Shown here in pieces: positions 23,973 through 32,473 of a stretch of DNA of 64,000 bases. The stretch is from Massilia sp. Root418. GTDB taxonomy: Bacteria; Pseudomonadota; Gammaproteobacteria; Burkholderiales; Burkholderiaceae_D. Location: contig NZ_LMEC01000022.1 of the NCBI RefSeq assembly GCF_001425265.1, positions 221,218 through 285,217 on the forward strand, written 5' to 3'. The stretch's first letter is position 1. Every line of letters begins with the position of its first letter. Made by a program: the position numbers and the translations under genes. Under the pieces are notes generated by a model. The model was not told the origin of the DNA, did no database searches, and was given only the letters and a program-made list of their open reading frames with translations.

Positions 23973-24101
23973 GTCGAAAAAGGTGGGCCGGCGTGGTGAG
24001 CCCCGGCCAACTCCAGCCATGGAGTGATAAATTTCGCCCAGCCACGAAGCTGGGAACCACGACGAGAGCGGACGTGCGCCGATTTCTCGTGGAACTTTTT
24101 T
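23973..24101 (+). ncRNA. Candidate structured leader or small RNA upstream of FAD monooxygenase
   Basis: After an extended -10 element (TGCTACAAT at 23958-23966) come four predicted hairpins in tandem. They are 23986-23991/24003-24008 (GGCCGG/CCGGCC), 24010-24015/24020-24025 (ACTCCA/TGGAGT), 24037-24042/24049-24054 (CCCAGC/GCTGGG), and a larger stem-loop with perfect arms 24062-24067/24085-24090 (ACGAGA/TCTCGT). The last can extend to CCAC (24057-24060) with GTGG (24089-24092) and is followed by six Ts (24096-24101). This is a terminator-type ending of a compact RNA about 130 bases long, 87 bases before the FAD monooxygenase. It could be a riboswitch-like attenuator or a separate sRNA. I do not recognise it as a known family. 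Confidence 0.45.
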
Positions 24102-24149
24102 GACTTGCCTCTGCCTCCCGGCAGGGCCAGCGTTCACGCGGGTCGACGT

Positions 24150-24184
24150 ACGTCCTTATTTAGCCATAAGCAAAAAAAGGACGT
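24150..24184 (+). promoter_or_regulatory. Possible ribosome-site-masking hairpin before FAD monooxygenase
   Basis: ACGTCCTT (24150-24157) is perfectly complementary to AAGGACGT (24177-24184), which contains the ribosome-binding AAGGA of the gene at 24189. A competing hairpin CTTAT/ATAAG (24155-24159 with 24166-24170) uses three bases of the first arm, so the two folds are mutually exclusive, as in a translational switch. Confidence 0.45.
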
Positions 24185-24188
24185 TCCC

Positions 24189-25724
24189 ATGCTGCATACT
24201 CCCATCCTCGTTGTCGGCGGGTCCCTGGTTGGACTCTCCACCTCGCTGTTCCTCTCGTGGCACGGCGTTGCCCACATCGTTATCGACAAGCACCCTGGCA
24301 GTTCGCCACATCCCCGCGCACTGGGATTTACAGAAACCACCTTGGAGCATTACCGCGCGGTCGGCATCGCCGATCAGATTCCGCAAGTGCCGGCGGGCAC
24401 GCGCTTGCGGCGCGTGACAGTCGAGAGCCTGGTCGGCGACTGGAAAAGCGAGCAGGCCTGGACGCCAGGCGACGTGGCGGAACCGGTGCGTCGCGCCGAA
24501 CAGTCGCCGTGCACCGGCGCAGCCATCGCCCAGGACCGGCTGGAGCCTATCCTGCGCGCCGCGGCAGCCAAGGGCGGAGCGGATCTGCGCGGCAGTACCG
24601 AACTCATCGATTTTCAGCTGGACCAGGACGGCGTGCTGGCGCTGGTGCGCGACCGCGCAAATGGACAGCAGTATGAGATAAGCGCGCGCTACCTGATCGC
24701 CGCGGACGGCGCCGGCAGCGCCGTTCGGGAGAAACTCGGGATTCCACGCAGCGGCGTGGGCCATCTTGGCGTCCTGCGCAGCGTGCTGTTTCACTGCCCC
24801 GGTGCGGATGCCGTCCTGCAGCGCGGTGCGCAGCAATTCTCCATCGAGCAGCAGGGTTTCCGTGCCTTCCTGACCACGTATGGCGACAGCCGCTGGGTGC
24901 TGATGCTGGACGGCGACGCGGAGCGCACCGAAGCCGAATTGCAGTCGGTGATCCGCCGCGCGCTCGGCGCCGACATAGCCTTCGACATCATCACGACGGG
25001 ACGATGGGAAATGGCGGGCCGCATCGCCGATACCTACAGACACGGGCCCATCTTCCTGGCCGGTGACGCGGCCCACCAGCTGCCGCCCACGCGCGGCGGT
25101 TTCGGCGCCAACACCGGCATCGACGACGCCTGGAACCTCGCATGGAAACTGAAGCGCGTGCTGGCTGGCGAAGCGGCCCCCGCCCTGCTCGATACCTACG
25201 ACGCGGAGCGGCGGCCCATTGGCTGGCTGCGGCACCAGCAGACGTTTTCCCGGCCGGACTACGCAGCGCGGGCCGGCGCAGCCTTCAAACCGGAACCGCT
25301 GTTCGGCAATGACGCCCTGGAGTTTGGCCAGCTGGTTCGCTCCGCAGCAGTGGCCGGCGCAGGACCGGAGCTGCCCGCCGCCGCCGCGCCCGGGGAATGG
25401 GCGGGCCAACCCGGCACCCGCGCGCCGCACGTGTGGCTGGACAGGGCGGGCCGGCGGATGTCGTCGCTCGATCTGTTCGGCAAGGAGTATGTGCTGCTCT
25501 CGGCGAGCGAGGCGTGGCTTGCGGTGGCGGGGGAGCTGGGGCTGCAGCCCGTGGCGGCCGGCGGCGACCTTGCTTTCCCGCCGGCCCAGCCCTTCGGCGC
25601 CGTGTTCGGCGTGCCGCCGGCCGGTGCCACCGTGGTGCGGCCGGACGGCATCATAGGCTGGCGCAGCCAGGCCGCGCCTGACGATGGGAGCATCGGCGAA
25701 CTGGCCGCTACGCTGATGCGGTAG
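24189..25724 (+). CDS. FAD-dependent aromatic monooxygenase (PheA/TfdB type)
   Basis: A 511-residue flavin hydroxylase. The FAD dinucleotide motif is VVGGSLVGLSTSLFLSWHG at the N-terminus, the second motif is YLIAADGAGSAVREKLGI, and the third is FLAGDAAHQLPPTRGGFGANTGIDDAWNLAWKL. The C-terminal thioredoxin-like domain is present from about residue 400. Homologous enzymes hydroxylate phenols or polyketide aromatics such as tetracenomycin or aklavinone precursors. The start at 24189 is placed by AAAGGA. It lies behind a structured leader; the nearest gene upstream, on the other strand, is an alpha/beta hydrolase. Confidence 0.85.
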   Translation: MLHTPILVVGGSLVGLSTSLFLSWHGVAHIVIDKHPGSSPHPRALGFTETTLEHYRAVGIADQIPQVPAGTRLRRVTVESLVGDWKSEQAWTPGDVAEPVRRAEQSPCTGAAIAQDRLEPILRAAAAKGGADLRGSTELIDFQLDQDGVLALVRDRANGQQYEISARYLIAADGAGSAVREKLGIPRSGVGHLGVLRSVLFHCPGADAVLQRGAQQFSIEQQGFRAFLTTYGDSRWVLMLDGDAERTEAELQSVIRRALGADIAFDIITTGRWEMAGRIADTYRHGPIFLAGDAAHQLPPTRGGFGANTGIDDAWNLAWKLKRVLAGEAAPALLDTYDAERRPIGWLRHQQTFSRPDYAARAGAAFKPEPLFGNDALEFGQLVRSAAVAGAGPELPAAAAPGEWAGQPGTRAPHVWLDRAGRRMSSLDLFGKEYVLLSASEAWLAVAGELGLQPVAAGGDLAFPPAQPFGAVFGVPPAGATVVRPDGIIGWRSQAAPDDGSIGELAATLMR

Positions 25725-25768
25725 CCGGGCAGGGACGGCCCGCCGCTTGCTCCCGACCGGCGCGAGGG

Positions 25769-26551
25769 TCACTCGATCACAAAAGCCACCCGGCCTTCGT
25801 CCTGGCACAGCTGGGCACTCTGCCCGGCTTGCTCGAAGGCAGAACACAGGCGATTGCCCTGCGGGTCTTCCAACCGTGGATGGATGCGCAACAGGTAAGC
25901 CCCGGGACGCCAGCGCCGGGTTGGCGTGAAACGCCATTCCCGCTCGCCGTCCGCGAATGTGGCGGTGCCTGGCAGGCGCCGCCCATCCGGCCCCTGAATG
26001 GCGATCTGCCGCGCGGCAGCGCCATCCAGCGCGGCAGGCGCAATGACGCGCAGCGGCTGCCGGCCGCCGCGCCGGACCGCCAGCACCTGCCACTGCCCCG
26101 GATCGATGCGCTGGCGCAGCGGCGCCGTTACCAGCCAGCGCTGCGCCAGCGGCCGTCCCAGCTGCGGATCGTCGATGCGCAGCGTGACGGACTGGCCGCT
26201 GCGCAAGGCCGGCCCCAGCGCCACATTGGGCCCGACGCCGCTCTTGATACGGCCCGGATGCAGCAACAGGGTGATGGTCCTGCCGCTCCGGTCGGACAGC
26301 GGCAGGTCGAGGAAGGCGTCGCGGACGGGCGCACCGGCGCCATCGAACAGCACGACATGCTGCATATCCAGCGGCGCCGCCAGGGGCCGGTCAAGGTGCA
26401 ATTCGATCCGCAGCAGATTTTCCGCCACCGCCGGCCCGGAAGGCGTCACCCTGGCGCCGGCCAGGCCCGTCCCGGGCGCCACGGCGAAGGCCAGCGCCAG
26501 CAGTGCGGCGCTAGCGGGCAAGTTCAGGATAGCCCTCGATGGTGCGCGCAT
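25769..26551 (-). CDS. Exported protein of unknown function
   Basis: A 260-residue protein with leader MRAPSRAILNLPASAALLALAFA. The body is beta-strand rich, with LLRIELHLDRPLAAPLDMQHVVLFDGAG and YLLRIHPRLEDPQGNRLCSAFEQA, consistent with Ig-like modules. Two cysteines are in the C-terminal part (C-S-A-F-E-Q and QLCQDE). It starts 41 bases inside the 3' end of the preceding gene and lacks its own ribosome site, so it is probably translationally coupled. It belongs to the sensor-kinase cluster, but function is not recognised. Confidence 0.7.
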   Translation of the reverse strand: MRAPSRAILNLPASAALLALAFAVAPGTGLAGARVTPSGPAVAENLLRIELHLDRPLAAPLDMQHVVLFDGAGAPVRDAFLDLPLSDRSGRTITLLLHPGRIKSGVGPNVALGPALRSGQSVTLRIDDPQLGRPLAQRWLVTAPLRQRIDPGQWQVLAVRRGGRQPLRVIAPAALDGAAARQIAIQGPDGRRLPGTATFADGEREWRFTPTRRWRPGAYLLRIHPRLEDPQGNRLCSAFEQAGQSAQLCQDEGRVAFVIE

Positions 26552-27728
26552 GTTTGTGGAAGTCGCGGAATTTGTCGCCATCCGGATAGCGGTAGTCGGG
26601 AAAGTCGTATTCGTTCACAAAGTCGCTCAGGCGCAGGTAGCCGCCCTTGGGAATCGACACCAGCTGCATCTCGCCGCCTGCTTGCGAGCGGCGCAGCGCC
26701 AGCAGCAATTGCGGATTCAGGTTATCCAGCCGCATCACCGCCGACATCGGCGCCATGGTGGCCTTGACGCCGAGATACGGCTTGGCCGGCCATTCGATCG
26801 GCGCATCCAGGCCCGGCGCGGCGGCGGCGCTGGCCAGATCGGCGGCGCTCAACAGATCGGCCGAACGGCTGGAATTGACCAGCAACGCATATTCCGCATC
26901 GCCGCTTTTGAAACTCACCAGGCCGTTCGGCGTGCTGCCCCAGCCCAGTTCTCCCACCGTCTTGGCCGCGATGTGCGCGCCATCCTTCAGCTCCTTGAGC
27001 GGGATGGTCACCAGCGGCGTGCAGGTATAGGCCGCGACCAGCGTGGGCTCGCCGCCGATAGTCATGACCGTCATGCTGCGGATGGGCGCGCGGGTTTCGA
27101 CCTGGTTGTGCACCGGATGGTACATCTCGACCGTGGTGGCACCTGCCTTGCCGCTGAACGGATAGTCGAATATCCGCAAGGTGGAAGCGAAGCTGCGGTT
27201 GGACAGCCCCGCCACGTACAGCTTGTTCTGGTAGTAGCGCATGTCCGTCACGGTCAAGGTCTGGGCCGGCAGGTCGCGCCAGAAGGCGACATCGGCCGCC
27301 GGCGCATCGGTGATGGCGGCCGACGCCGAAACGCTGGCCAGATCCAGCCGCCGGACTTGCCCCGTGGCGTCAATACTGACGATGGCGGGCTTGCCCTGGC
27401 CTTTCGCGCCGCGCACGGTCAGCGCAACATAGGCCAGTTCGCTGTCGGGCTGCACGGCCATGTCCTCGAAGCGCAGCGACGCCGGCGCCACCCGCAGCGC
27501 CCTGGCGATTGGCGCCTGCACATCCATCAGGTTGAACGGCTTGCCGGCCGGCCGCACCGGCGCCGGCACCGGCAGCGCGAATATGCGCGCGCCCTTCCAG
27601 TCTGCGACAAACAAGGTCCGCGCGTCGCCAAAACTGAGCTTGCTGGCGGACTGCATGGCAGGCGCCGCCGCGTGGGCGGAGCCTGCCGCCAGGAATAGAC
27701 TCAACAACAAGCTGAAGCGGGAGTTCAT
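26511..27728 (-). CDS. Exported beta-propeller-like protein of unknown function
   Basis: A 405-residue secreted protein: signal peptide MNSRFSLLLSLFLAAGSAHA, then repeated strand-rich units such as LFVADWKGARIFALPVPAPV, ELAYVALTVRG, KLYVAGLSNRSFASTLRIF and AYTCTPLVTIPLKELKDG that read like propeller blades. No catalytic motif is recognised. It overlaps the next gene (25769-26551) by 41 bases and lies downstream of a two-component pair. A CGATAGGGTG motif and a 7-base palindrome precede it. Confidence 0.65.
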   Translation of the reverse strand: MNSRFSLLLSLFLAAGSAHAAAPAMQSASKLSFGDARTLFVADWKGARIFALPVPAPVRPAGKPFNLMDVQAPIARALRVAPASLRFEDMAVQPDSELAYVALTVRGAKGQGKPAIVSIDATGQVRRLDLASVSASAAITDAPAADVAFWRDLPAQTLTVTDMRYYQNKLYVAGLSNRSFASTLRIFDYPFSGKAGATTVEMYHPVHNQVETRAPIRSMTVMTIGGEPTLVAAYTCTPLVTIPLKELKDGAHIAAKTVGELGWGSTPNGLVSFKSGDAEYALLVNSSRSADLLSAADLASAAAAPGLDAPIEWPAKPYLGVKATMAPMSAVMRLDNLNPQLLLALRRSQAGGEMQLVSIPKGGYLRLSDFVNEYDFPDYRYPDGDKFRDFHKHARTIEGYPELAR

Positions 27729-27790
27729 CGCGATACCGTCCTTGGTCTTGATGGCAAAAAAGACAGTATGGGACGGGGCCGTGCGCCGGT

Positions 27791-27810
27791 CACTCCCACA
27801 GAAGGGAGTG
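27791..27810. promoter_or_regulatory. Palindrome between response regulator and exported protein gene
   Basis: CACTCCC (27791-27797) and GGGAGTG (27804-27810) are perfect arms with a 6-base loop, located after the regulator stop and 63 bases upstream of the exported protein start. It may be a terminator for the regulator mRNA (no T-run) or an operator. Confidence 0.4.
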
Positions 27811-27817
27811 TATCTCT

Positions 27818-27827
27818 CACCCTATCG
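27818..27827 (-). promoter_or_regulatory. CGATAGGGTG motif, upstream of exported protein
   Basis: Read on the minus strand, CGATAGGGTG (27818-27827) points at the gene starting at 27728. The same 10-mer in the same sense relative to a gene appears at 31548-31557 before the SDR gene. It may be the site of the adjacent NarL-type regulator. Confidence 0.4.
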
Positions 27828-27841
27828 TGTATTGATCGCCC

Positions 27842-28468
27842 TCAATTTTCCCAATAGCCACGGCGCATGGCGATCATCACCGCATGGGTGCGGTCACGCG
27901 CATCGAGCTTTTGCAGGATGGCTTTCATGTGGGCCTTGATGGTGTCCTCTCGCAAGCCCAGCTGGTCGGCCACGCGCTGGTTGGAATTGCCGCCGCTGAC
28001 CAGGCGCAGCACCTCGACCTCGCGCTTGCTCAAGGCATCGAGCTGGAAGCTGTTGGCCAGGCTGGCCGCGACAGGCGGCGGCAACAGGCGCCGGCCGGCG
28101 TGGACGGAAATGATGTAGTCGCTCAATGCGGTGCGGACCATTTTTTTCAGGACGTAGCCGGTGGCGCCGGCCTTCAGCGCGCGCGTCACCTGCACGTCGC
28201 CGTCAAACGTCGTCAGGATGATGATGCGGGCATCCGGGTCGATCTGGCGTATCGCGCCGGTCGCCTCGATGCCGTTCAATCCCGGCATCTGCAAATCCAT
28301 CAAGGTGACATCCGGACGCCAGCGCCGGTACAGTTCGACGGCGCTGTCGCCGTCGTCCGCTTCGGCCACCACGGAGAATGCCGGATTGGCCGACAGCACA
28401 GCGATGATGCCGCTGCGCAGCAAGGGATGATCGTCGGCGATCATGATGCTGATCTGGTCATGCTGCAT
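27842..28468 (-). CDS. NarL/FixJ family response regulator
   Basis: A 208-residue response regulator: receiver domain at residues 1-120 with IMIADDHPLLRSG at the N-terminus, phosphoacceptor Asp in DVTLMDLQMPG, and KAGATGYVLKK. A LuxR-type HTH follows (LSKREVEVLRLVSGGNSNQ, QLGLREDTIKAHMKAILQKL). AGGAG precedes the ATG. It is 46 bases downstream of its cognate kinase gene. Two copies of CGATAGGGTG, upstream of 27728 and of 31682, are candidate binding sites. Confidence 0.9.
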   Translation of the reverse strand: MQHDQISIMIADDHPLLRSGIIAVLSANPAFSVVAEADDGDSAVELYRRWRPDVTLMDLQMPGLNGIEATGAIRQIDPDARIIILTTFDGDVQVTRALKAGATGYVLKKMVRTALSDYIISVHAGRRLLPPPVAASLANSFQLDALSKREVEVLRLVSGGNSNQRVADQLGLREDTIKAHMKAILQKLDARDRTHAVMIAMRRGYWEN

Positions 28469-28514
28469 GGCTACGCTCCTGTTGTGTTCGCCCGGGCCTG
28501 TACTGGCTATCATA

Positions 28515-31484
28515 CTATCGGCTATAAGCTAGCGTTGCCGGAACATCCAGCTGCCAGGCGGTGCCGCTGCCTTCACCGCTGCGCACAACCAGGCTGGCAT
28601 TGATCCTGGCAGCGCGCTCGTACATCCCGCACATGCCCCAATGGTTCTCGCGGCCGCCGTCCTTAAACACCGTGGCGGGAATGCCGATGCCGTTGTCGCT
28701 CACGATACAGCGCAATTCCCGCCTGCCGAAGTGGAGCTCGACGTCTATCCTGGTCGCCCTTGCATGGGCACAGGCATTGACCATCGCCTCTGTGAGGATG
28801 GCCAGCGCCTCCTTGTGGACAGTTGCGTCAAGCGGGCGGGCGGCGCCGGAAACCGCCAGGTGAACGGGTGCCGCATCGCCATGCTGCAGGCGCGTTGCCG
28901 TGGCCAGCACCGCATCCTCGAAACTGAGCTTGCCGATATCTTCCCCGCGCAGTTCGCATATCCGTTCGCGCCCCTCGTTGAGCACCTCGTCCGCCTGCTG
29001 CAATGCGCTTTCGATCTGCAGCCGCGCCGCAGCTTGCGCCGGCAAATCGCGCATCGCGGCGTGCACGTGCAGCACGAGCCCCTGCACCGATTGCAGCAGG
29101 GTATCGTGCAGTTCACGGGCAATGCGTTCACGCTCGTTGACGCGGGCCTGCAGGCGGCCAGCCATCTGCCTGGCCAGCCGGCTGAGACGCCATCGATAAA
29201 GCGCATGGATGGCCGAGAGCAGCAGCAGCGCACACAAGGCCTTGAACCACCAGGTTTGCGTCGCAGTCGGCGCAATCGCGAACTCGACCGTGGTGGCGGC
29301 ATCGGACCACTTGCCGTTGTAGTCCGTCGCGGTCACGCTGAAATGATATGAACCCGGCCCCAGGTTGCTGTAGTGCGCGCTGCGGCGCGCTCCTGCATCC
29401 TGCCATTGCGCGTCGACGCCCTCCAGCCGGTATCGGAAACGCAGGCGTTCCGGCATGGCCAGCGCCAGGGCGGTGTAATCGATCTGCAGCGCGGAACTGC
29501 CTGGTGCAAAGCGGATGGGCTGCTGCAAAGGCTTGGCGCTGCCAGGAGGTCCCAGCGTCTTGATGGTGACGGGCAGCCTGGGCGCGGGCGGCAAGGACTC
29601 GGCAGGGTCCAGGCGGTACAGGCCGGCGGTGCGGGCGACCCACAGGCGCTTGTCGGACGCCAGTACCAGCGACGGCGTGGGCGCGAAGTAGGGCGCGCTG
29701 CCTTCGAGTCCGTCCAGCCGGTCCAGCCGCTCATACTGGACCCGATGACTGCGCATCTGCTCGAATCTGGCGATCTCCGCCCCTGGAATGCGGAACAGGC
29801 AGGCAAAAGCGTTCAGCCAGAGATCGCCATTCTCCAGTTCGACAATGCCGGAAATGCCGTGGAATGTTTCGCCGTCGGCGCCGCGGAGCTGGTCAAAACG
29901 GTTCGCTGCAAACAATGCCAGGCCCCTCTCGCCGCCAGCCCACACGTGCCCCCCATGCAGGTGCAGCGCCATCACTGTTCCAAGCGCCAGCCCTTCGGCC
30001 GCACCGTAGCTGCGCCACGCGGCCCCTTGCACATTGGCCACCAGGCCGGGATGATAGCCGAGCCAGAGTCCGGCGGCATCCGACCGGGCCATCACATTGA
30101 CTTCGCCCTGCGTGCCTGTCTTTGCCCATTGCCCCAGCGGACTGCGGCGGTACAGGCCATTCTGAAACAGCGCCACAAACAGGCTGTCGTCCTTGTCCGC
30201 CAGCAGCGCCTGCACCCTTGCGCCGGCTGCGGCGGGAGGCAAGGCCACCGTCCGGCTGTCCGTGCCCTGGAAACGCCGCAATGCCCCGAATGATGCGCCC
30301 CATAATGCGCCATCGCTGGTGCGGGTCACGCTGGTCAGCAGGCTGTCCCAGCCACCGCCGGGCACCTTCCAGCGCGGTGTGACTGTTATCTGGCCGGCCG
30401 CGTTTGCAACGGCGTAATAGCTGCCTATCCAGACGCCGGCATGGTCATCGGCGAGCATCGCGCCGCCGATGGCTGCTTCAGGAACATCCAGCCTGGCCAC
30501 GCGCTTGGGACGAAACCGGTCGATCCCGCTGGAGGTGGACGCCCAAACATTTCCTTCGCGGTCTTGAAAAATGGCGTGCACGGCACGCCCGCTCAAACCC
30601 TGGGGCGGCGCGGCGCGGGCTATACCGCGCGCCGTGCGGTATTCGAGTCCTTCCAGCAGGCCCACCCAGAGATCTCCGTCTCGGTCGATCAACAGGCTGC
30701 CGGGTTCGCCCAGGGCGCCCCACCGACGGTACTCGGTATTGCGCCTGGGGCCCGTCAGCAGGTTGAGCCGGGCATGCGGCGCATCCCAGCTGACGACATT
30801 GCCATCGGGGAGCTCAAACAGCACGCCGGTGCCGCTGCCGGCGTCCACCCTGGCAAACCGCGTTTCGCCCGGCTGGAGGGAATATACGCCAGCATCGCCC
30901 TGCGCCCACAGGACGCCGCGCCGATCACGCATCAGTGTTTTGAAGACACCCTCTGCCAATTGCCAGGAGCTGGCCGCCTTGTGCCAGCGGCCACCTTCGA
31001 GGTAGAACATGCCAACCGTGGTGGCCGCCCACATGCGGCCACTGCCATCTTGCTCCAGCCCCCAGACGGAGCGATTGGGCAGGCCGTCCTGTTCACCATA
31101 ACTTCGTATCAGTCCCTGCTGCAGGTAGCTCGCGCCGCCGTTGCGATAGCCTATCCACAGCGCGCCGTCCGGCGCCGCATTGACTATGCTGACGTATTTG
31201 GCCGGCAAGGCGGCATTGGCCGGTACAAACTGCTCGAACTGCATGCCATCGAACCGATACAGCCCGCCTGCGCCGCCCAGCCACAGCCAGCCGTCGCTGG
31301 TCTGCGTTATCGACAAGATCGATTCCGGCGCGCCATCGCGCGCGCTCCAGCTGGTGTGAAGCAGATTGATTGCAGGGGATGACAGCGCCTGGGCCAGGCA
31401 GACCGTGGGCAACACGACGCAGCACAGCATAGCGCAGCAGGCGAGCACGGTGCGGCAACCGCCAAGCAATAGGCGTCTCATCAT
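28515..31484 (-). CDS. Two-component sensor kinase with beta-propeller sensor (Reg_prop, Y_Y_Y)
   Basis: A 989-residue membrane kinase. Leader MMRRLLLGGCRTVLACCAML; periplasmic two-component propeller repeats in the first 600 residues (GWLWLGGAGGLYRFDGMQFEQF, GALWIGYRNGGASYLQQ, RMWAATTVGMFYLEGG); a Y_Y_Y domain near residues 670-750 (GSYHFSVTATDYNGKWSDA); one TM (ALCALLLLSAIHALYRWRL); then HisKA_3 with the phospho-His in RIARELHDTLLQSVQGLVLH; then a HATPase domain (EAMVNACAHARATR, DNGIGIP). Such kinases often sense carbohydrate fragments. It pairs with the regulator at 27842. Confidence 0.9.
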   Translation of the reverse strand: MMRRLLLGGCRTVLACCAMLCCVVLPTVCLAQALSSPAINLLHTSWSARDGAPESILSITQTSDGWLWLGGAGGLYRFDGMQFEQFVPANAALPAKYVSIVNAAPDGALWIGYRNGGASYLQQGLIRSYGEQDGLPNRSVWGLEQDGSGRMWAATTVGMFYLEGGRWHKAASSWQLAEGVFKTLMRDRRGVLWAQGDAGVYSLQPGETRFARVDAGSGTGVLFELPDGNVVSWDAPHARLNLLTGPRRNTEYRRWGALGEPGSLLIDRDGDLWVGLLEGLEYRTARGIARAAPPQGLSGRAVHAIFQDREGNVWASTSSGIDRFRPKRVARLDVPEAAIGGAMLADDHAGVWIGSYYAVANAAGQITVTPRWKVPGGGWDSLLTSVTRTSDGALWGASFGALRRFQGTDSRTVALPPAAAGARVQALLADKDDSLFVALFQNGLYRRSPLGQWAKTGTQGEVNVMARSDAAGLWLGYHPGLVANVQGAAWRSYGAAEGLALGTVMALHLHGGHVWAGGERGLALFAANRFDQLRGADGETFHGISGIVELENGDLWLNAFACLFRIPGAEIARFEQMRSHRVQYERLDRLDGLEGSAPYFAPTPSLVLASDKRLWVARTAGLYRLDPAESLPPAPRLPVTIKTLGPPGSAKPLQQPIRFAPGSSALQIDYTALALAMPERLRFRYRLEGVDAQWQDAGARRSAHYSNLGPGSYHFSVTATDYNGKWSDAATTVEFAIAPTATQTWWFKALCALLLLSAIHALYRWRLSRLARQMAGRLQARVNERERIARELHDTLLQSVQGLVLHVHAAMRDLPAQAAARLQIESALQQADEVLNEGRERICELRGEDIGKLSFEDAVLATATRLQHGDAAPVHLAVSGAARPLDATVHKEALAILTEAMVNACAHARATRIDVELHFGRRELRCIVSDNGIGIPATVFKDGGRENHWGMCGMYERAARINASLVVRSGEGSGTAWQLDVPATLAYSR

Positions 31485-31547
31485 GTCACACGGAAATTAG
31501 TTATATTTTTGCAACGTTTAGCTGCGATTGTATCGAATATTTCTACC

Positions 31548-31557
31548 CGATAGGGTG
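31548..31557 (+). promoter_or_regulatory. CGATAGGGTG motif before SDR gene
   Basis: This 10-mer lies 125 bases before the SDR start and 64 bases behind the kinase start, matching the motif at 27818-27827 read from the other strand. It is a possible NarL-type regulator site. Confidence 0.4.
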
Positions 31558-31681
31558 TTTGGAAACCTGGCTGATTTGGATATCCTGTGATTTCAACCAC
31601 AGGAAGTGTCCGCAGGCCTGCGGCGAGCAACCGTTCTGCCCTCTGCGCGGCCTCTTCCGCGCTCACCCAAGGAGAATCGAC

Positions 31682-32473
31682 ATGGATTTGCAACTCAACG
31701 GCAAGCTGGCGCTGGTCAGCGGCAGCACGGCCGGCATCGGCTACGCGATCGCGTCCACGCTGGCGCAGGAAGGCGCCAGCGTTATCGTCAGCGGCCGGAC
31801 GCAGGCCGGCGTGGACGATGCGGTGCAGCGCATACGCGACGAGACGCGCGGCACGGTTCACGGCTATGCCGGCGACCTCAGCCAGGCGGACGCTGCAAAG
31901 GAAGTGGTGCGGCGTTATCCGGGCATCAGCATCCTCGTCAACAACCTCGGCATCTTTGAGCCGAAGGCCTTCGAAGACATCCCCGACGAGGATTGGCTGC
32001 GGTTTTTCGACGTCAATGTCCTGAGCGGCGTACGCCTTGCGCGCCTGGTGCTGCCCGAGATGAAGCGGGCGAACTGGGGCAGGATCATCTTCATTTCGAG
32101 CGAAAGCGCGGTGCAGATTCCCACCGAAATGATCCACTACGGCATGAGCAAGACAGCGCAACTCGCCGTCTCGCGCGGGTTGGCGGAATCGGTCGCCGGC
32201 ACGGGTATCACGGTCAACAGTGTTTTGCCAGGGCCGACCAAGTCGCGCGGCGTTGCCGACTTCGTCGACGATATGGCGCGTGCCAGCGACAAGAGCTTCG
32301 AGCAGATCGAAGCGGAGTTCTTCGATAATGTGCGCCCGACTTCCTTGATCAAGCGCTTCGGCACGCCGCAGGAAGTCGCATCGCTGGTGGCCTATGTGGC
32401 AAGTCCGCTGGCGTCGGCGACCACCGGCGCGGCGCTACGCGTCGACGGCGGCGTCGTGAAGAGCGCTTTCTAG
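31682..32473 (+). CDS. Short-chain dehydrogenase/reductase (SDR)
   Basis: A 263-residue classical SDR. The coenzyme loop is VSGSTAGIGYAIASTLAQ, the NNLG stretch follows, and the catalytic Ser/Tyr/Lys set is in IIFISSESAVQIPTEMIHYGMSKTA (Y-x-x-x-K). The C-terminal DGGVVKS is typical. The start at 31682 has AAGGAG seven bases upstream. It is divergent from the sensor kinase and overlaps the convergent depolymerase gene by 39 bases. The substrate is unknown. Confidence 0.88.
   Translation: MDLQLNGKLALVSGSTAGIGYAIASTLAQEGASVIVSGRTQAGVDDAVQRIRDETRGTVHGYAGDLSQADAAKEVVRRYPGISILVNNLGIFEPKAFEDIPDEDWLRFFDVNVLSGVRLARLVLPEMKRANWGRIIFISSESAVQIPTEMIHYGMSKTAQLAVSRGLAESVAGTGITVNSVLPGPTKSRGVADFVDDMARASDKSFEQIEAEFFDNVRPTSLIKRFGTPQEVASLVAYVASPLASATTGAALRVDGGVVKSAF

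Noticed and set aside
24002..24056. A known riboswitch such as TPP, SAM, glycine or fluoride for the leader at 23973-24101
   Set aside because: None of the conserved core strings of those classes was visible, so only an unassigned structured leader is reported.
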